Shown: positions 1 through 7,264 of the stretch, piece after piece
Layout of the letters: every line of letters starts with the position of its first letter
How positions within the stretch are numbered: position 1 is the first letter of the stretch
Source: Bdellovibrionota bacterium
GTDB taxonomy: Bacteria > Bdellovibrionota > Bacteriovoracia > Bacteriovoracales > Bacteriovoracaceae
Assembly (NCBI GenBank): GCA_030836365.1
Contig: JAURQB010000056.1
Location: 1-19,036 of the forward strand
Direction: 5' to 3'
Length of the DNA: 19,036 nucleotides
The notes under the pieces: generated by a model
Told to the model about the DNA's origin: nothing
Seen by the model: only the letters and a program-made list of their open reading frames with translations
Databases searched by the model: none
Program-made: the position numbers and the translations under genes

Positions 1-1
1 A

Positions 2-1078
2 CTTTATTCTTTTTTACAGTTTATCGCCGCTCCTTTATGGGGAGCGATAAGTGATCGCGTGGGAAGAAAACCGGTTTTACTTATTTCTGTTTTTGGGTTG
101 GCACTCAGTTATCTTCTTTGGTTTTTCTCTGGTAGTTTCACGCTCCTTATTTTTGCGAGGCTTATTGGTGGCATTATGGGAGGAAACATTTCAACCGCAA
201 CAGCTGTTGTTGCTGACGTGACGACGGCCAAAAATAGATCGAAAGGAATGGCGACTATTGGGATCGCATTTGCCTTTGGTTTTATTATCGGCCCTGCGAT
301 GGGCGGGATTTTTAGTTTAATCCGTCTAGATGAAATGTATCCAGCGTTGACGGCCTACGGGGTAAACCCATTTAGTGTGCCGGCGTTAATTGCTTTTGTT
401 CTAAGTGCTTTTAATCTTGTGTGGATCGCGCGAAAGTTTAATGAAACGCTACCGCCCCAAAAGAGAGGACAGGCAGAATTAAATCGAACCGTTAATCCGA
501 TTAAACTTTTTAAACCTCTTCCATATCCGGGAGTGAATATTGTTAACGTCGGGCACTTTTTATTTCTCTTTGCCTTTAGTGGAATGGAATTTACGCTAAC
601 GTTTCTCGCGATGGAAAGGTTAGGCTACACGAGTCTTCAGAACGCTTATATGTTTATTTTCATTGGCGTGATTATCGCCCTTGTACAAGGTGGATATGTC
701 AGAAGAAAAGCCGCTATCATTGGCGAAAAACGCATGGCCATGAATGGATTAGTGACAACTCTTCCAGGCCTGATGTTAATTGCATACGCAAAAAGTTCTC
801 TCATGCTGTATGCAGGTTTATTCTTTTTAGCAACCGGTTCATCTATGGCGATTCCCACTCTGACGAGTCTTGTGTCCTTGTACACTCCAGCTGCAGAGCA
901 GGGAAGAAGTATCGGGATTTTTAGAAGTTTGGGAGCGCTTGCTCGCGTTGTTGGGCCTTTACTTGCGGCGGTAATTTACTGGCGTGTAGGTGGTGAGGCG
1001 CCGTATATTTACGGAAGTGCGTTTTTGCTTATTCCGATTATCATGATTTCCAGGCTCAAAAAACCTGCTCTTGAGTAA
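2..1078 (+). CDS. MFS transporter, TetA/MdtG-like drug efflux type (5' end cut by window)
   Basis: This is an integral inner-membrane transporter of the major facilitator superfamily, probably a proton-driven exporter; the substrate cannot be read from sequence. The reading frame is open from base 2, and a GTG at 59 lies inside the conserved cytoplasmic loop 2-3 motif, read as GAISDRVGRK across that codon. The GTG is therefore internal and the true start lies upstream of the window. About 358 residues are visible, matching roughly TM2 to TM12 of a 12-TM protein. Glycine-rich hydrophobic segments such as ARLIGGIMGGNIST and GIAFAFGFIIGPAMGG resemble the TM4-TM5 region of drug:H+ antiporters. 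A central loop rich in K, R and P (around KFNETLPPQKRGQ) separates the two six-helix halves. The gene stops just before a large inverted repeat and converges on the next gene. Family is sure; transport role is generic. Confidence 0.9.
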   Translation, partial: LYSFLQFIAAPLWGAISDRVGRKPVLLISVFGLALSYLLWFFSGSFTLLIFARLIGGIMGGNISTATAVVADVTTAKNRSKGMATIGIAFAFGFIIGPAMGGIFSLIRLDEMYPALTAYGVNPFSVPALIAFVLSAFNLVWIARKFNETLPPQKRGQAELNRTVNPIKLFKPLPYPGVNIVNVGHFLFLFAFSGMEFTLTFLAMERLGYTSLQNAYMFIFIGVIIALVQGGYVRRKAAIIGEKRMAMNGLVTTLPGLMLIAYAKSSLMLYAGLFFLATGSSMAIPTLTSLVSLYTPAAEQGRSIGIFRSLGALARVVGPLLAAVIYWRVGGEAPYIYGSAFLLIPIIMISRLKKPALE

Positions 1079-1082
1079 TTTT

Positions 1083-1153
1083 CCCTTTAGGTACGCGGTA
1101 CCTTTTGGGAGTTTCTATTTATTATGCCCAAAAGGTACCGCGTACCTAAAGGG
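1083..1153. repeat. Perfect 27-bp inverted repeat with nested palindromes between convergent genes
   Basis: Arm 1 (1083-1109) and arm 2 (1127-1153) are perfect reverse complements of 27 bases around a 17-base spacer. Each arm is itself a quasi-palindrome: ccc, ttt, aggtac, gcg, gtacct, ttt, ggg in arm 1. The element can therefore fold as one long hairpin or two short ones. It fills the gap between the transporter and the convergent hydrolase and may end transcription from both sides, but neither side has the T-tract of an intrinsic terminator. Confidence 0.85.
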
Positions 1154-1177
1154 AGAGAGTGTTTAAACGAGATAATT

Positions 1178-1984
1178 TTAAAGAGCGCTTAAATTTTCAC
1201 TGATCGAATCGGCAACTCTTGTGTACTGAATAGGGAAGTCGATTTCTTTTTTCAGCACATCAATAATAAACTCTGGACAATCCATGGGGAGGTCATGTCC
1301 GGCCGGTTGTTTACACAAATAAAATGGAGAATCGCAAAAATCGGCAATGGCTTTGCCACAAGTCCACTTACAAAGCTCATCACCTTTTGCGCTCATAAAA
1401 ACCATTTCATTTTTTGGTTTCTTTTCGAGTTTATAAGTTGCCGCGCAAGCGAGTTGGCGAAAAAAGTTTTCTCGACTCATGGGGTATTGATTGCGATAAC
1501 CAAGCCACTCATTTGTTTTAAAATATCCATGCTCACTTGATGGGCCACGGTAACTAGTAAGATCATAAATAATCTCTTCTTGCTTTTGCCCGCTTAAGAC
1601 AAATGACTTTGTCATCATTTGAAGCGCGTAGGGTGTAAGCCTATCAAACAAGGGGGACAAATTTTTAAATGAGCTATTGATCACAAATACTTTTTTAAAC
1701 GGGTTAATTCTCTGCGCCCATTCGGTCACAAACATGCCGCCAAGGCTAATTCCTAGTAAGTACCATTCGCCTGGATTTTCCGTGTAGAGTTTTTCAAATT
1801 GCTCTTGAAGAAAATCGACATTTTCCCTGATGGTAACAGGAGTCGTTTTCTTGTGAAATTCACCACAACCAAGGTTGTCCAGCGTGTGAACCTTGATATC
1901 CATCGCGTTTTCAACCAATTCAGGGAACTCGCCCCAGTGTCGTTTTTCTCGTGATAGGCCTCTAATCAGTAATATATTTTTCAT
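1178..1984 (-). CDS. Alpha/beta-fold hydrolase
   Basis: A 268-residue cytoplasmic-type alpha/beta hydrolase of unknown substrate. The nucleophile elbow is GISLGG with Ser80. The probable acid is Asp202 in SAKGDEL, and the catalytic His230 lies in AGHDLPMD near the C-terminus, so the triad is complete and in the family's order. The N-terminal strand ILLIRGL is followed by HW, where the oxyanion-hole region of BioH-like and esterase-like members sits. The region between the nucleophile and the acid (about 100-195) is the variable cap. It could be an esterase, a thioesterase or a BioH-like carboxylesterase; nothing nearby (no biotin genes) picks one. The start ATG at 1984 overlaps the stop of a short upstream reading frame as ATGA, and no strong Shine-Dalgarno is seen, so coupled translation is possible. 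No signal peptide is visible. Confidence 0.85.
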   Translation of the reverse strand: MKNILLIRGLSREKRHWGEFPELVENAMDIKVHTLDNLGCGEFHKKTTPVTIRENVDFLQEQFEKLYTENPGEWYLLGISLGGMFVTEWAQRINPFKKVFVINSSFKNLSPLFDRLTPYALQMMTKSFVLSGQKQEEIIYDLTSYRGPSSEHGYFKTNEWLGYRNQYPMSRENFFRQLACAATYKLEKKPKNEMVFMSAKGDELCKWTCGKAIADFCDSPFYLCKQPAGHDLPMDCPEFIIDVLKKEIDFPIQYTRVADSISENLSAL

Positions 1985-2058
1985 TCTGATATTTTGACGT
2001 GAAGCCGCTTAGAATTCAAGAGGGCAAAGATTCGAGTAATATTTTCATCATTGATCAT
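1981..2058 (-). CDS. Possible short upstream ORF (25 aa) coupled to the hydrolase
   Basis: An ATG at 2058 opens a 25-codon frame beginning MINDENITRIF whose TGA stop overlaps the hydrolase ATG as ATGA. The same frame stays open about 16 more codons upstream without a usual start codon. No Shine-Dalgarno precedes the ATG. It may be a leader peptide coupling translation, the tail of a decayed gene, or chance. Confidence 0.25.
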   Translation of the reverse strand: MINDENITRIFALLNSKRLHVKISE

Positions 2059-2085
2059 CGTTTTGGTCGCAAAATGGCACTGAAA

Positions 2086-2125
2086 TCCGTTGAACTTGGC
2101 GCCATATTAAATAATTTCTATCAAT
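2086..2125 (+). promoter_or_regulatory. Weak candidate promoter for the coiled-coil gene
   Basis: The 213-base gap between the divergent hydrolase and coiled-coil genes must hold both promoters. The best plus-strand match is TTGGCG followed after 17 bases by TATCAA, around 2096-2124. Both hexamers are imperfect, so this is tentative. Confidence 0.2.
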
Positions 2126-2197
2126 CATAATTTCTACCTTGAGAGATGAGTAAATATTTGTAAAAACAATGGAAGATCATTTTATTGGGAGAATAAT

Positions 2198-5100
2198 TTG
2201 AAATCATTTCTTACTTTATGTCTTGTTGGCCTACTCACTATTTCCAGTTTATTGGGAGCTCATATTCCTGATGAAATTAATTACGCACAATTAGATCAAC
2301 TACTTCAAGAACTAGATTCACGCAGGCTTGTTTTAGAGTCTGAAAGAGAGGACATTCTCAATGATCTTCGTTTTGCTCAAGATCGACTAAGAGCAATTGA
2401 AGTTGACTTGGCCCAGGAAGAAGTTGAACTTGATCGTATTTATTCCAGAGAAAGAGAAATCTTGCGTGATCAAGATCAAACGCGAGAGCAAATTGAGCGT
2501 AACTCAAGAGAGTTGAGGGCCTTGAGTGATGAGCGAAATTCTCGAGAGCGATCTAGAGATCAACTTGCTCGCGAACTTGGGCAAGCAAAAAGACAAGAGA
2601 GAGATTTCATTCCCCGTGTTCAGAGACAGGCGACAAAAGTTGCGGCGATAAAAAATGATCGTGATGAATTGGCCAGAACGCTATCTCAATTGGATTCTGA
2701 GTTATCCAAGTTAACCCAAGAGCTCGCGGTTATAAATCAAAAGATTCAACAACTGGATAGAGAAAATACGGATTCAAGCCGAGAGATTGAATCGCTTGAG
2801 CGTAAAATAAGGGAATACCGATCACGGCAAAATACATTGGCGCGTGAAATTCGAGAGGTAAAACAAAAGATAAGTTCGATTGAGATGCAAATTGTGCGAT
2901 TAGAAAAAGATATCGCAAAAGAAACTACTGTTGTTGAAACATTAGGTAAAGAAGTTCGCCAGCTTGAAATAAGTGTTGAAGAAAATAATAAAAAAGTAAT
3001 GGAGCTTAGGCGTGAGTTATTACGTTTGCAGCGAATGAGTCGCCGGGATTATCCAAGAGAAGCGGCGTTAAAAAGGGATATTGAAAAATTAGAACGAATT
3101 GGTTCTCAGCTGAAGCAAAAACTTACCAGTAAAAAGCGGGAAGCGAGTCAGGCAAATTCTTCATTAAAAGTACTCGTCAGAAAAAAAGAAAAAAAGTCAG
3201 AGGAATTATCAACGGCGATGAAAGAATATCAAGAACTACTTGATTTAAGTAGAAACTTGCCTTCCCTAATCGCTGAACTAGAAAATAAAATTACTGCGCT
3301 GGAGAGATTGATCGTTGCTAATACGAGAGAAAAAACGAATCAGTTAAGCCTTAAATCCCGCAAAGAAAGAGAGCGACAATCAGTGGCGCAAAATGCGGCA
3401 GAAAAGAGAAGGCAATTAGAGGGAGTAAATAATTTACTGACTCGTGAGGAGCGAGAGCTTGCAGAATTAAATCGGTCGCTTCAATCAATTGTGCAAGCCA
3501 TTCAAGGCCTAGGAAATCGAATTGAAGAAAATGAGCAGCGAATTCGCTATATTGCCAGGAGACTTCAAGAGTTAGATCAGATCGTAGAAGTCGATCGCCG
3601 ACGCATGCGAGAAATGGAGAGTGAGCTTGAACGTAATGCGCGACTTATGAGTCAAATTAATCGCCGAATTTCTCAACTACAAGATGAAGCAAATTTTCAA
3701 GCAAGAGAAGTGAGAACAATTGAAACTGTTTTGGCATCTAAAGATCGTGAAGTGCAAATACTCGTGCGTGATATTAGTGATGCTAGACAAGAGAGAGCAG
3801 CGAGGTTTTCTCTTTATCAGCGGTATGAAAGTCAAGCGATGCAAATTGGGCAAGAGGTTGCGAGAGAAATTTCGAACCCGGCAGGTGAGAATTTAGGAGA
3901 TGCGGATGCGCGCTTAAAAGGTGAACAAAATGGCATATTCTTTGGGGAAAAAATTGGTTTACTCTCTGGGTTTATTAATGGCCTAAAAGTTGGAGCTGAC
4001 CGTGGAAAAGTAGAAGGACTTCGTGATGGCCGAGCTGATGATGCTTCCTATCAACAGGGTTACCTTGCCGGCGTTGAATTGGGTGTTGCGAATGCGAAAA
4101 GAGAAGCAAATGAAATTGTTTATCCAAAAAGTTATCGCGCTTTTAGAAATTCATTACAGCAAAAAAGCAATTCTGGTTTAGTTGCGACAAATAACCTAAG
4201 TGCATCTAGTGTAGAAGTGAGTTCAACGAGTGATCGAAGTGCTCAAAGTATTGATGAATTGATTCAACAAAAAGAGGCACAATTAAGGGAATTGAATTCT
4301 CCACGCACAAAATTATCAAAGGCCGAGTATGCTTACTCGACACCAAATGTAGATATTCCACGATCACCTCGAAGCTGTCTTGATGTTTACAGAGGATATG
4401 TGGGTTTTGTTGAGGCGTGTGAAAATGCGTTTACTTATGCCTATCAAGATAATTTTGTTACCGCTTATGGGCGAGTATTTAGGAGAGACTACGAATCTTA
4501 TTATGCGCCAGAATTTCAACGGGCATTTGATCAAAACAAAAATCGAGAAAACGCTAAAGGCGAGCGAGAAGGATATGATTTGGCCTACGCTGAATATTTT
4601 GCCAAAGGTGCTGGGGAAGTTTATCAGCAAGGAAAAGAGAAGGGGCAACAAGATGGTTATCAAGATAACATCGCAGAGCTTTCAAAACTTGCCAGACAAA
4701 AAGCAAAGGGTGATGCCAAAAAACATTATGACAATCATGCGCTCGTTTGGGTGGGATCAGCGGATAAAATAACTCTCACGACGGATGCTCCAAATAATGA
4801 GCTTCGTTCAGGAGCAAGTGTTCGTTTGCAAGTTTCCATTAAAAACTCTGGAGGCCGAGATTTAGTCGCAAGAGCGGGGCGCATTCGTTTGGTTAACTTA
4901 TCTCCTAATCTTGAAGCGACAACCGAGTGGTTTGAAATACCCAAAGTGGCGAGAGGAGAGATAATTTCTTTTAGTGAACTTAGTTTTAAAATTAGTAAAA
5001 ACTCACGGCCAGGAGAATTAATTAACTTTAGCGTTGAACTTGAATCTCCTGGTGATGATGTGGATCCTAAATTAATTGAAAGGGTAAACATTTCAAAGCG

Positions 5101-5467
5101 CTTAAAAGTCAATCCACAAGTTAGCGTAAGTCTTGATTACAATACAGAAACGAGATGGCGCAAATGGAAAATTTGGCCGTTTAAATGGGAGTGGCGAAAA
5201 GAATCTGTTGGAGTGAATCTTCAGGGAATTAATGAAAATGTTCCTGGTAAGTATAAGGTTGTTTTAGAGCAGATAGGTAGGCCGAAAGTCATTAGAACTG
5301 GTGGGGGAAATTATATTTCATCACCGTCAATCGGGCGAATAAGCTCTGGAGCGGTCAGTTATGAGGTCACCAAAAAAGTTCGGAAAACAACAGTAAAGCT
5401 AAAATTGTCTGTTTATTATGAAAGTGAATTAGTTAAAGAGCGTGAATTATCAATTTATCTGAAATAA
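2198..5467 (+). CDS. Large exported coiled-coil protein with Gly-x3 tracts and C-terminal beta domains
   Basis: A 1089-residue protein I do not recognise by name. The start is TTG at 2198, six bases after GGGAG (2187-2191), and it places a signal peptide (residues 1 to about 21, ending LLGA) at the N-terminus, so the protein is probably periplasmic or surface-associated. Residues about 25-560 are an almost unbroken coiled coil very rich in R, E, Q and L. Glycines then recur every fourth residue from 583 to 611 (eight in a row) and again at 621, 625 and 629. A second period-4 tract covers 788-820. Cys727 and Cys741 lie between them and could form a disulfide. Residues about 855-965 look like an Ig/CARDB-type beta domain, and a tryptophan-rich segment (WRKWKIWPFKWEW) opens a last beta region to the end. 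It resembles SMC proteins only by coiled coil: no Walker motifs or hinge are seen. A structural envelope or tether role is inference. Confidence 0.85.
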   Translation: MKSFLTLCLVGLLTISSLLGAHIPDEINYAQLDQLLQELDSRRLVLESEREDILNDLRFAQDRLRAIEVDLAQEEVELDRIYSREREILRDQDQTREQIERNSRELRALSDERNSRERSRDQLARELGQAKRQERDFIPRVQRQATKVAAIKNDRDELARTLSQLDSELSKLTQELAVINQKIQQLDRENTDSSREIESLERKIREYRSRQNTLAREIREVKQKISSIEMQIVRLEKDIAKETTVVETLGKEVRQLEISVEENNKKVMELRRELLRLQRMSRRDYPREAALKRDIEKLERIGSQLKQKLTSKKREASQANSSLKVLVRKKEKKSEELSTAMKEYQELLDLSRNLPSLIAELENKITALERLIVANTREKTNQLSLKSRKERERQSVAQNAAEKRRQLEGVNNLLTREERELAELNRSLQSIVQAIQGLGNRIEENEQRIRYIARRLQELDQIVEVDRRRMREMESELERNARLMSQINRRISQLQDEANFQAREVRTIETVLASKDREVQILVRDISDARQERAARFSLYQRYESQAMQIGQEVAREISNPAGENLGDADARLKGEQNGIFFGEKIGLLSGFINGLKVGADRGKVEGLRDGRADDASYQQGYLAGVELGVANAKREANEIVYPKSYRAFRNSLQQKSNSGLVATNNLSASSVEVSSTSDRSAQSIDELIQQKEAQLRELNSPRTKLSKAEYAYSTPNVDIPRSPRSCLDVYRGYVGFVEACENAFTYAYQDNFVTAYGRVFRRDYESYYAPEFQRAFDQNKNRENAKGEREGYDLAYAEYFAKGAGEVYQQGKEKGQQDGYQDNIAELSKLARQKAKGDAKKHYDNHALVWVGSADKITLTTDAPNNELRSGASVRLQVSIKNSGGRDLVARAGRIRLVNLSPNLEATTEWFEIPKVARGEIISFSELSFKISKNSRPGELINFSVELESPGDDVDPKLIERVNISKRLKVNPQVSVSLDYNTETRWRKWKIWPFKWEWRKESVGVNLQGINENVPGKYKVVLEQIGRPKVIRTGGGNYISSPSIGRISSGAVSYEVTKKVRKTTVKLKLSVYYESELVKERELSIYLK

Positions 5468-5498
5468 AAAAGGGAGAACAGTTGTTCTCCCTTTTTTT
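5465..5498. terminator. Bidirectional intrinsic terminator
   Basis: AAAGGGAGAACA and TGTTCTCCCTTT pair perfectly around a GT loop. A run of seven T follows on the plus strand, and a run of A before the stem gives a T-tract on the minus strand. It serves the coiled-coil gene (+) and bfr (-), whose stops flank it. Confidence 0.92.
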
Positions 5499-5521
5499 GT
5501 TATTTAAATCTTAAAATTTTT

Positions 5522-6007
5522 TTAATGACTACCTTGATCCGGCTCCATTTGAGATTGAATAAAACGCTCAATTCCAATGTTATTAATTAGAGTAAGATTT
5601 GTTTCAAGCCAATCAATATGCTCTTCTTCAGAAGCGAGGATGCTGGCAAAAAGATCTCTTGATACATAGTCACTTAGGTCTTCGGAAGCTTTGATACCAT
5701 CTTTAATTGCTTGATGATTTTGATGCTCAAGTTTTAAATCACATTCAAGAATACTTTTTGTATCTGTTCCAACAAATAACGGACCTAGTTTTTGAAGGTT
5801 AGGTAACCCCTCTAAAAATAAAATTCTCTTAATTAATTCATCCGCATGTTTCATTTCATCGATGCTAGCTTCGTATTCAAGTTTTCCAAGTTTTGCCACG
5901 CCTTGATCCTGAAGCATTCTTGCGTGAAGGAAGTATTGATTGATTGCAACAAGTTCTTGTCCTAAAACTCTGTTGAGTGCGTCGATTATTTTTTGATCAC
6001 CTTTCAT
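5522..6007 (-). CDS. bfr: Bacterioferritin
   Basis: A 161-residue bacterioferritin, the haem-containing 24-subunit iron store that oxidises Fe(II) and mineralises it in a shell. All ferroxidase ligands stand at canonical positions: Glu18, Glu51, His54, Glu94, Glu127 and His130 (motifs GQELVAINQ, DEMKHAD and EEEHIDW). The haem-ligand methionine, Met52, is present, so this is a true Bfr rather than a haem-free ferritin. The length is normal for the family. The ATG at 6007 is seven bases behind GGGAG (6015-6019 on this strand), and a small dyad sits just upstream. It lies 116 bases downstream of bfd on the same strand and may be co-transcribed with it. It ends at a bidirectional terminator. Iron-dependent control is likely from function, but was not shown for this gene alone. 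Confidence 0.96.
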   Translation of the reverse strand: MKGDQKIIDALNRVLGQELVAINQYFLHARMLQDQGVAKLGKLEYEASIDEMKHADELIKRILFLEGLPNLQKLGPLFVGTDTKSILECDLKLEHQNHQAIKDGIKASEDLSDYVSRDLFASILASEEEHIDWLETNLTLINNIGIERFIQSQMEPDQGSH

Positions 6008-6025
6008 GATTTTTCTCCCAAGTAA

Positions 6026-6044
6026 ATTACCTCAATAGGGTAAT
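6026..6044 (-). promoter_or_regulatory. Small dyad in the bfr leader
   Basis: ATTACC and GGTAAT form a perfect 6-bp inverted repeat around a 7-base loop, ending six bases upstream of the bfr Shine-Dalgarno. It could be a weak mRNA hairpin affecting translation or half of an operator. No promoter was convincing between bfd and bfr. Confidence 0.35.
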
Positions 6045-6123
6045 GCCCGAAGAATAGACGATCAAGATAAATTTGGAAGTAGGAGAAACCTTTGTTTATT
6101 TGATATAGGCGACAAAAGAAGAA

Positions 6124-6288
6124 TTATTTTTTCTGAGTTTTTTGTAGACGCTCTATTGCACTAATGAGGCAAACTCCACAGTCATCACCAACGCCAAGCT
6201 TTTTTAAAACATCGTGTGTTTTTGATGTTTCGTTCATCGCTTTTCGAATTTTTTCTTCTGTGATGCCTTTGCAGATACAAATATACAT
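6124..6288 (-). CDS. bfd: Bacterioferritin-associated ferredoxin Bfd
   Basis: A 54-residue gene. The product is the [2Fe-2S] ferredoxin that docks on bacterioferritin and passes electrons to the core so stored iron is released. The four ligands of the BFD-like fold are present as CIC (Cys4, Cys6) and CGVC (Cys37, Cys40). The N-terminus MYICICKGITEEKIR and the helix-turn around GVGDDCGVC match the family closely. The ATG at 6288 follows GAGG (6293-6296 on this strand) by four bases. The protein is slightly shorter than the roughly 64 residues of E. coli Bfd, lacking only C-terminal residues. It sits directly upstream of bfr, so storage and release are encoded together. A near-consensus promoter with an overlapping palindrome lies immediately upstream. 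Confidence 0.94.
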   Translation of the reverse strand: MYICICKGITEEKIRKAMNETSKTHDVLKKLGVGDDCGVCLISAIERLQKTQKK

Positions 6289-6307
6289 AACGCCTCGTTT
6301 GATACTT

Positions 6308-6341
6308 GAGTAATATTATCACTCGTAGTTTGGCTAGTCAA
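6308..6341 (-). promoter_or_regulatory. bfd promoter with operator-like palindrome on the -10
   Basis: On the minus strand TTGACT (6336-6341) and TAATAT (6313-6318) are separated by 17 bases, close to the sigma-70 consensus, with the bfd ATG about 25 bases downstream of the -10. The -10 is centred in a 17-base near-palindrome, GAGTAATATTATCACTC (6308-6324, plus strand), with one mismatched pair. A repressor bound there would block polymerase; Fur or an Rrf2 protein are natural candidates. The adjoining 20-mer 6301-6320 keeps GATA...TATC ends as in Fur boxes, but the match is partial. Confidence 0.6.
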
Positions 6342-6397
6342 ACAATGGTTCGGCATAATGTAAAAAAATATTTAGTGCAAAACTTAAGTAGTTGAAA

Positions 6398-7252
6398 TTA
6401 AATAACGCTAAGCACATTCTCTAGGATAGAGTGCTCTAAAATCGCATCTGGCCCTTCAATGCCAGGGCACATATTGACTTCTAAAACTGTTAATTCATCA
6501 TTTTTACTAATAAAATCAATGGCATAGAAAAACTTTTGCTCTAATGTATTTATTTCTTCAACTATGTCTAACATTCGCTCATTAGCTTTTTCGGCCTTCT
6601 TCCATTGAGCATTCGAGAGATTATGCTTCCAATGCTCATTAGAGTTCTCTTTGATAAAGTGGCCAATTACTTTTCCTTTGAGAACAAGTAGCCTGTGCTC
6701 ATATTGGTATTCAATAAAAGGCTGAATGATAAATCGAGTGTCGCCCATCGAAGACGTTAACGTTAAAAAATCTTTAAGTGCTGCCTTATCTTCAAGTTTA
6801 ACGACGCCTTTACCCTTCGCCCCTCGAAGCGTTTTTGCCACAAATGGGCCGTTTGAATTAACCATCTCCAAATTCATATTAGGAAGATAATAGGTATTAA
6901 TTAGAGGAAGGTTTAGGCTTTTCAAGTGTAGGTACTGATGAAACTTGTCACGATAATGATGATGAACATTCAGTGAATTAAGTAATTCTGCCCCTAATAT
7001 TTGCCAGTTTTTTGCGACAAGCTGGTCGTAGTCATTGTAGCTTGTTCCTGCAACCCTATTCCAAAAAATAGTCTTTTTTGGATCTGGAAGCCGGCCGGGA
7101 TATTTTTCCATAAATTTTTCTAAAGGAAGGTCTACTTCGCTAGGTTCAATAACAGTTAATTGGATCCCCATTTTTTTTGAAACCTCTTTTGCTTTATTCA
7201 AAAAATAAATGTTTGAGGTTCGTGTCATGATCACCAAGTTTTTACCCGTCAT
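6398..7252 (-). CDS. RimK-like ATP-grasp ligase
   Basis: A 284-residue ATP-grasp enzyme of the RimK type, a family that ligates an amino acid, often glutamate, to a carboxyl group of a protein or metabolite via an acyl phosphate. ATP-binding lysines are at about 103 (YRDKFHQ) and 140 (PFVAKTLRGAKGKGV, the glycine-rich loop). Metal ligands lie in YAIDF (Asp246) and LEVNMCPGIEG (Glu258, Asn260), the family signature. The N-terminal 90 residues form the expected pre-ATP-grasp domain. The length fits RimK (about 300). The ATG at 7252 has AAGGA about eight bases upstream. Its start is 12 bases from the divergent start assigned to the M14 peptidase-like gene, so the two may share a regulatory region. 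The acceptor is unknown: ribosomal S6, a cofactor and a small peptide are all possible. A specific promoter or terminator was not clear. Confidence 0.87.
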   Translation of the reverse strand: MTGKNLVIMTRTSNIYFLNKAKEVSKKMGIQLTVIEPSEVDLPLEKFMEKYPGRLPDPKKTIFWNRVAGTSYNDYDQLVAKNWQILGAELLNSLNVHHHYRDKFHQYLHLKSLNLPLINTYYLPNMNLEMVNSNGPFVAKTLRGAKGKGVVKLEDKAALKDFLTLTSSMGDTRFIIQPFIEYQYEHRLLVLKGKVIGHFIKENSNEHWKHNLSNAQWKKAEKANERMLDIVEEINTLEQKFFYAIDFISKNDELTVLEVNMCPGIEGPDAILEHSILENVLSVI

Positions 7253-7264
7253 TATTTTTTCCTT

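Noticed and set aside
59..1078. GTG at 59 as the transporter start
   Set aside because: It falls within the MFS loop 2-3 motif, and the frame continues open to the window edge with fitting membrane sequence.
2073..2129. 18-codon plus-strand ORF in the hydrolase/coiled-coil gap
   Set aside because: No ribosome site, no features, and its opposite strand fits the hydrolase leader no worse.
4380..5112. Overlapping reading frames of 99 to 130 codons on both strands inside the coiled-coil gene
   Set aside because: They have no recognisable domain and lie wholly within a well supported coding sequence.
2198..5467. SMC-like chromosome segregation ATPase
   Set aside because: No Walker A, signature or hinge, and a signal peptide is present; the similarity is only coiled-coil composition.
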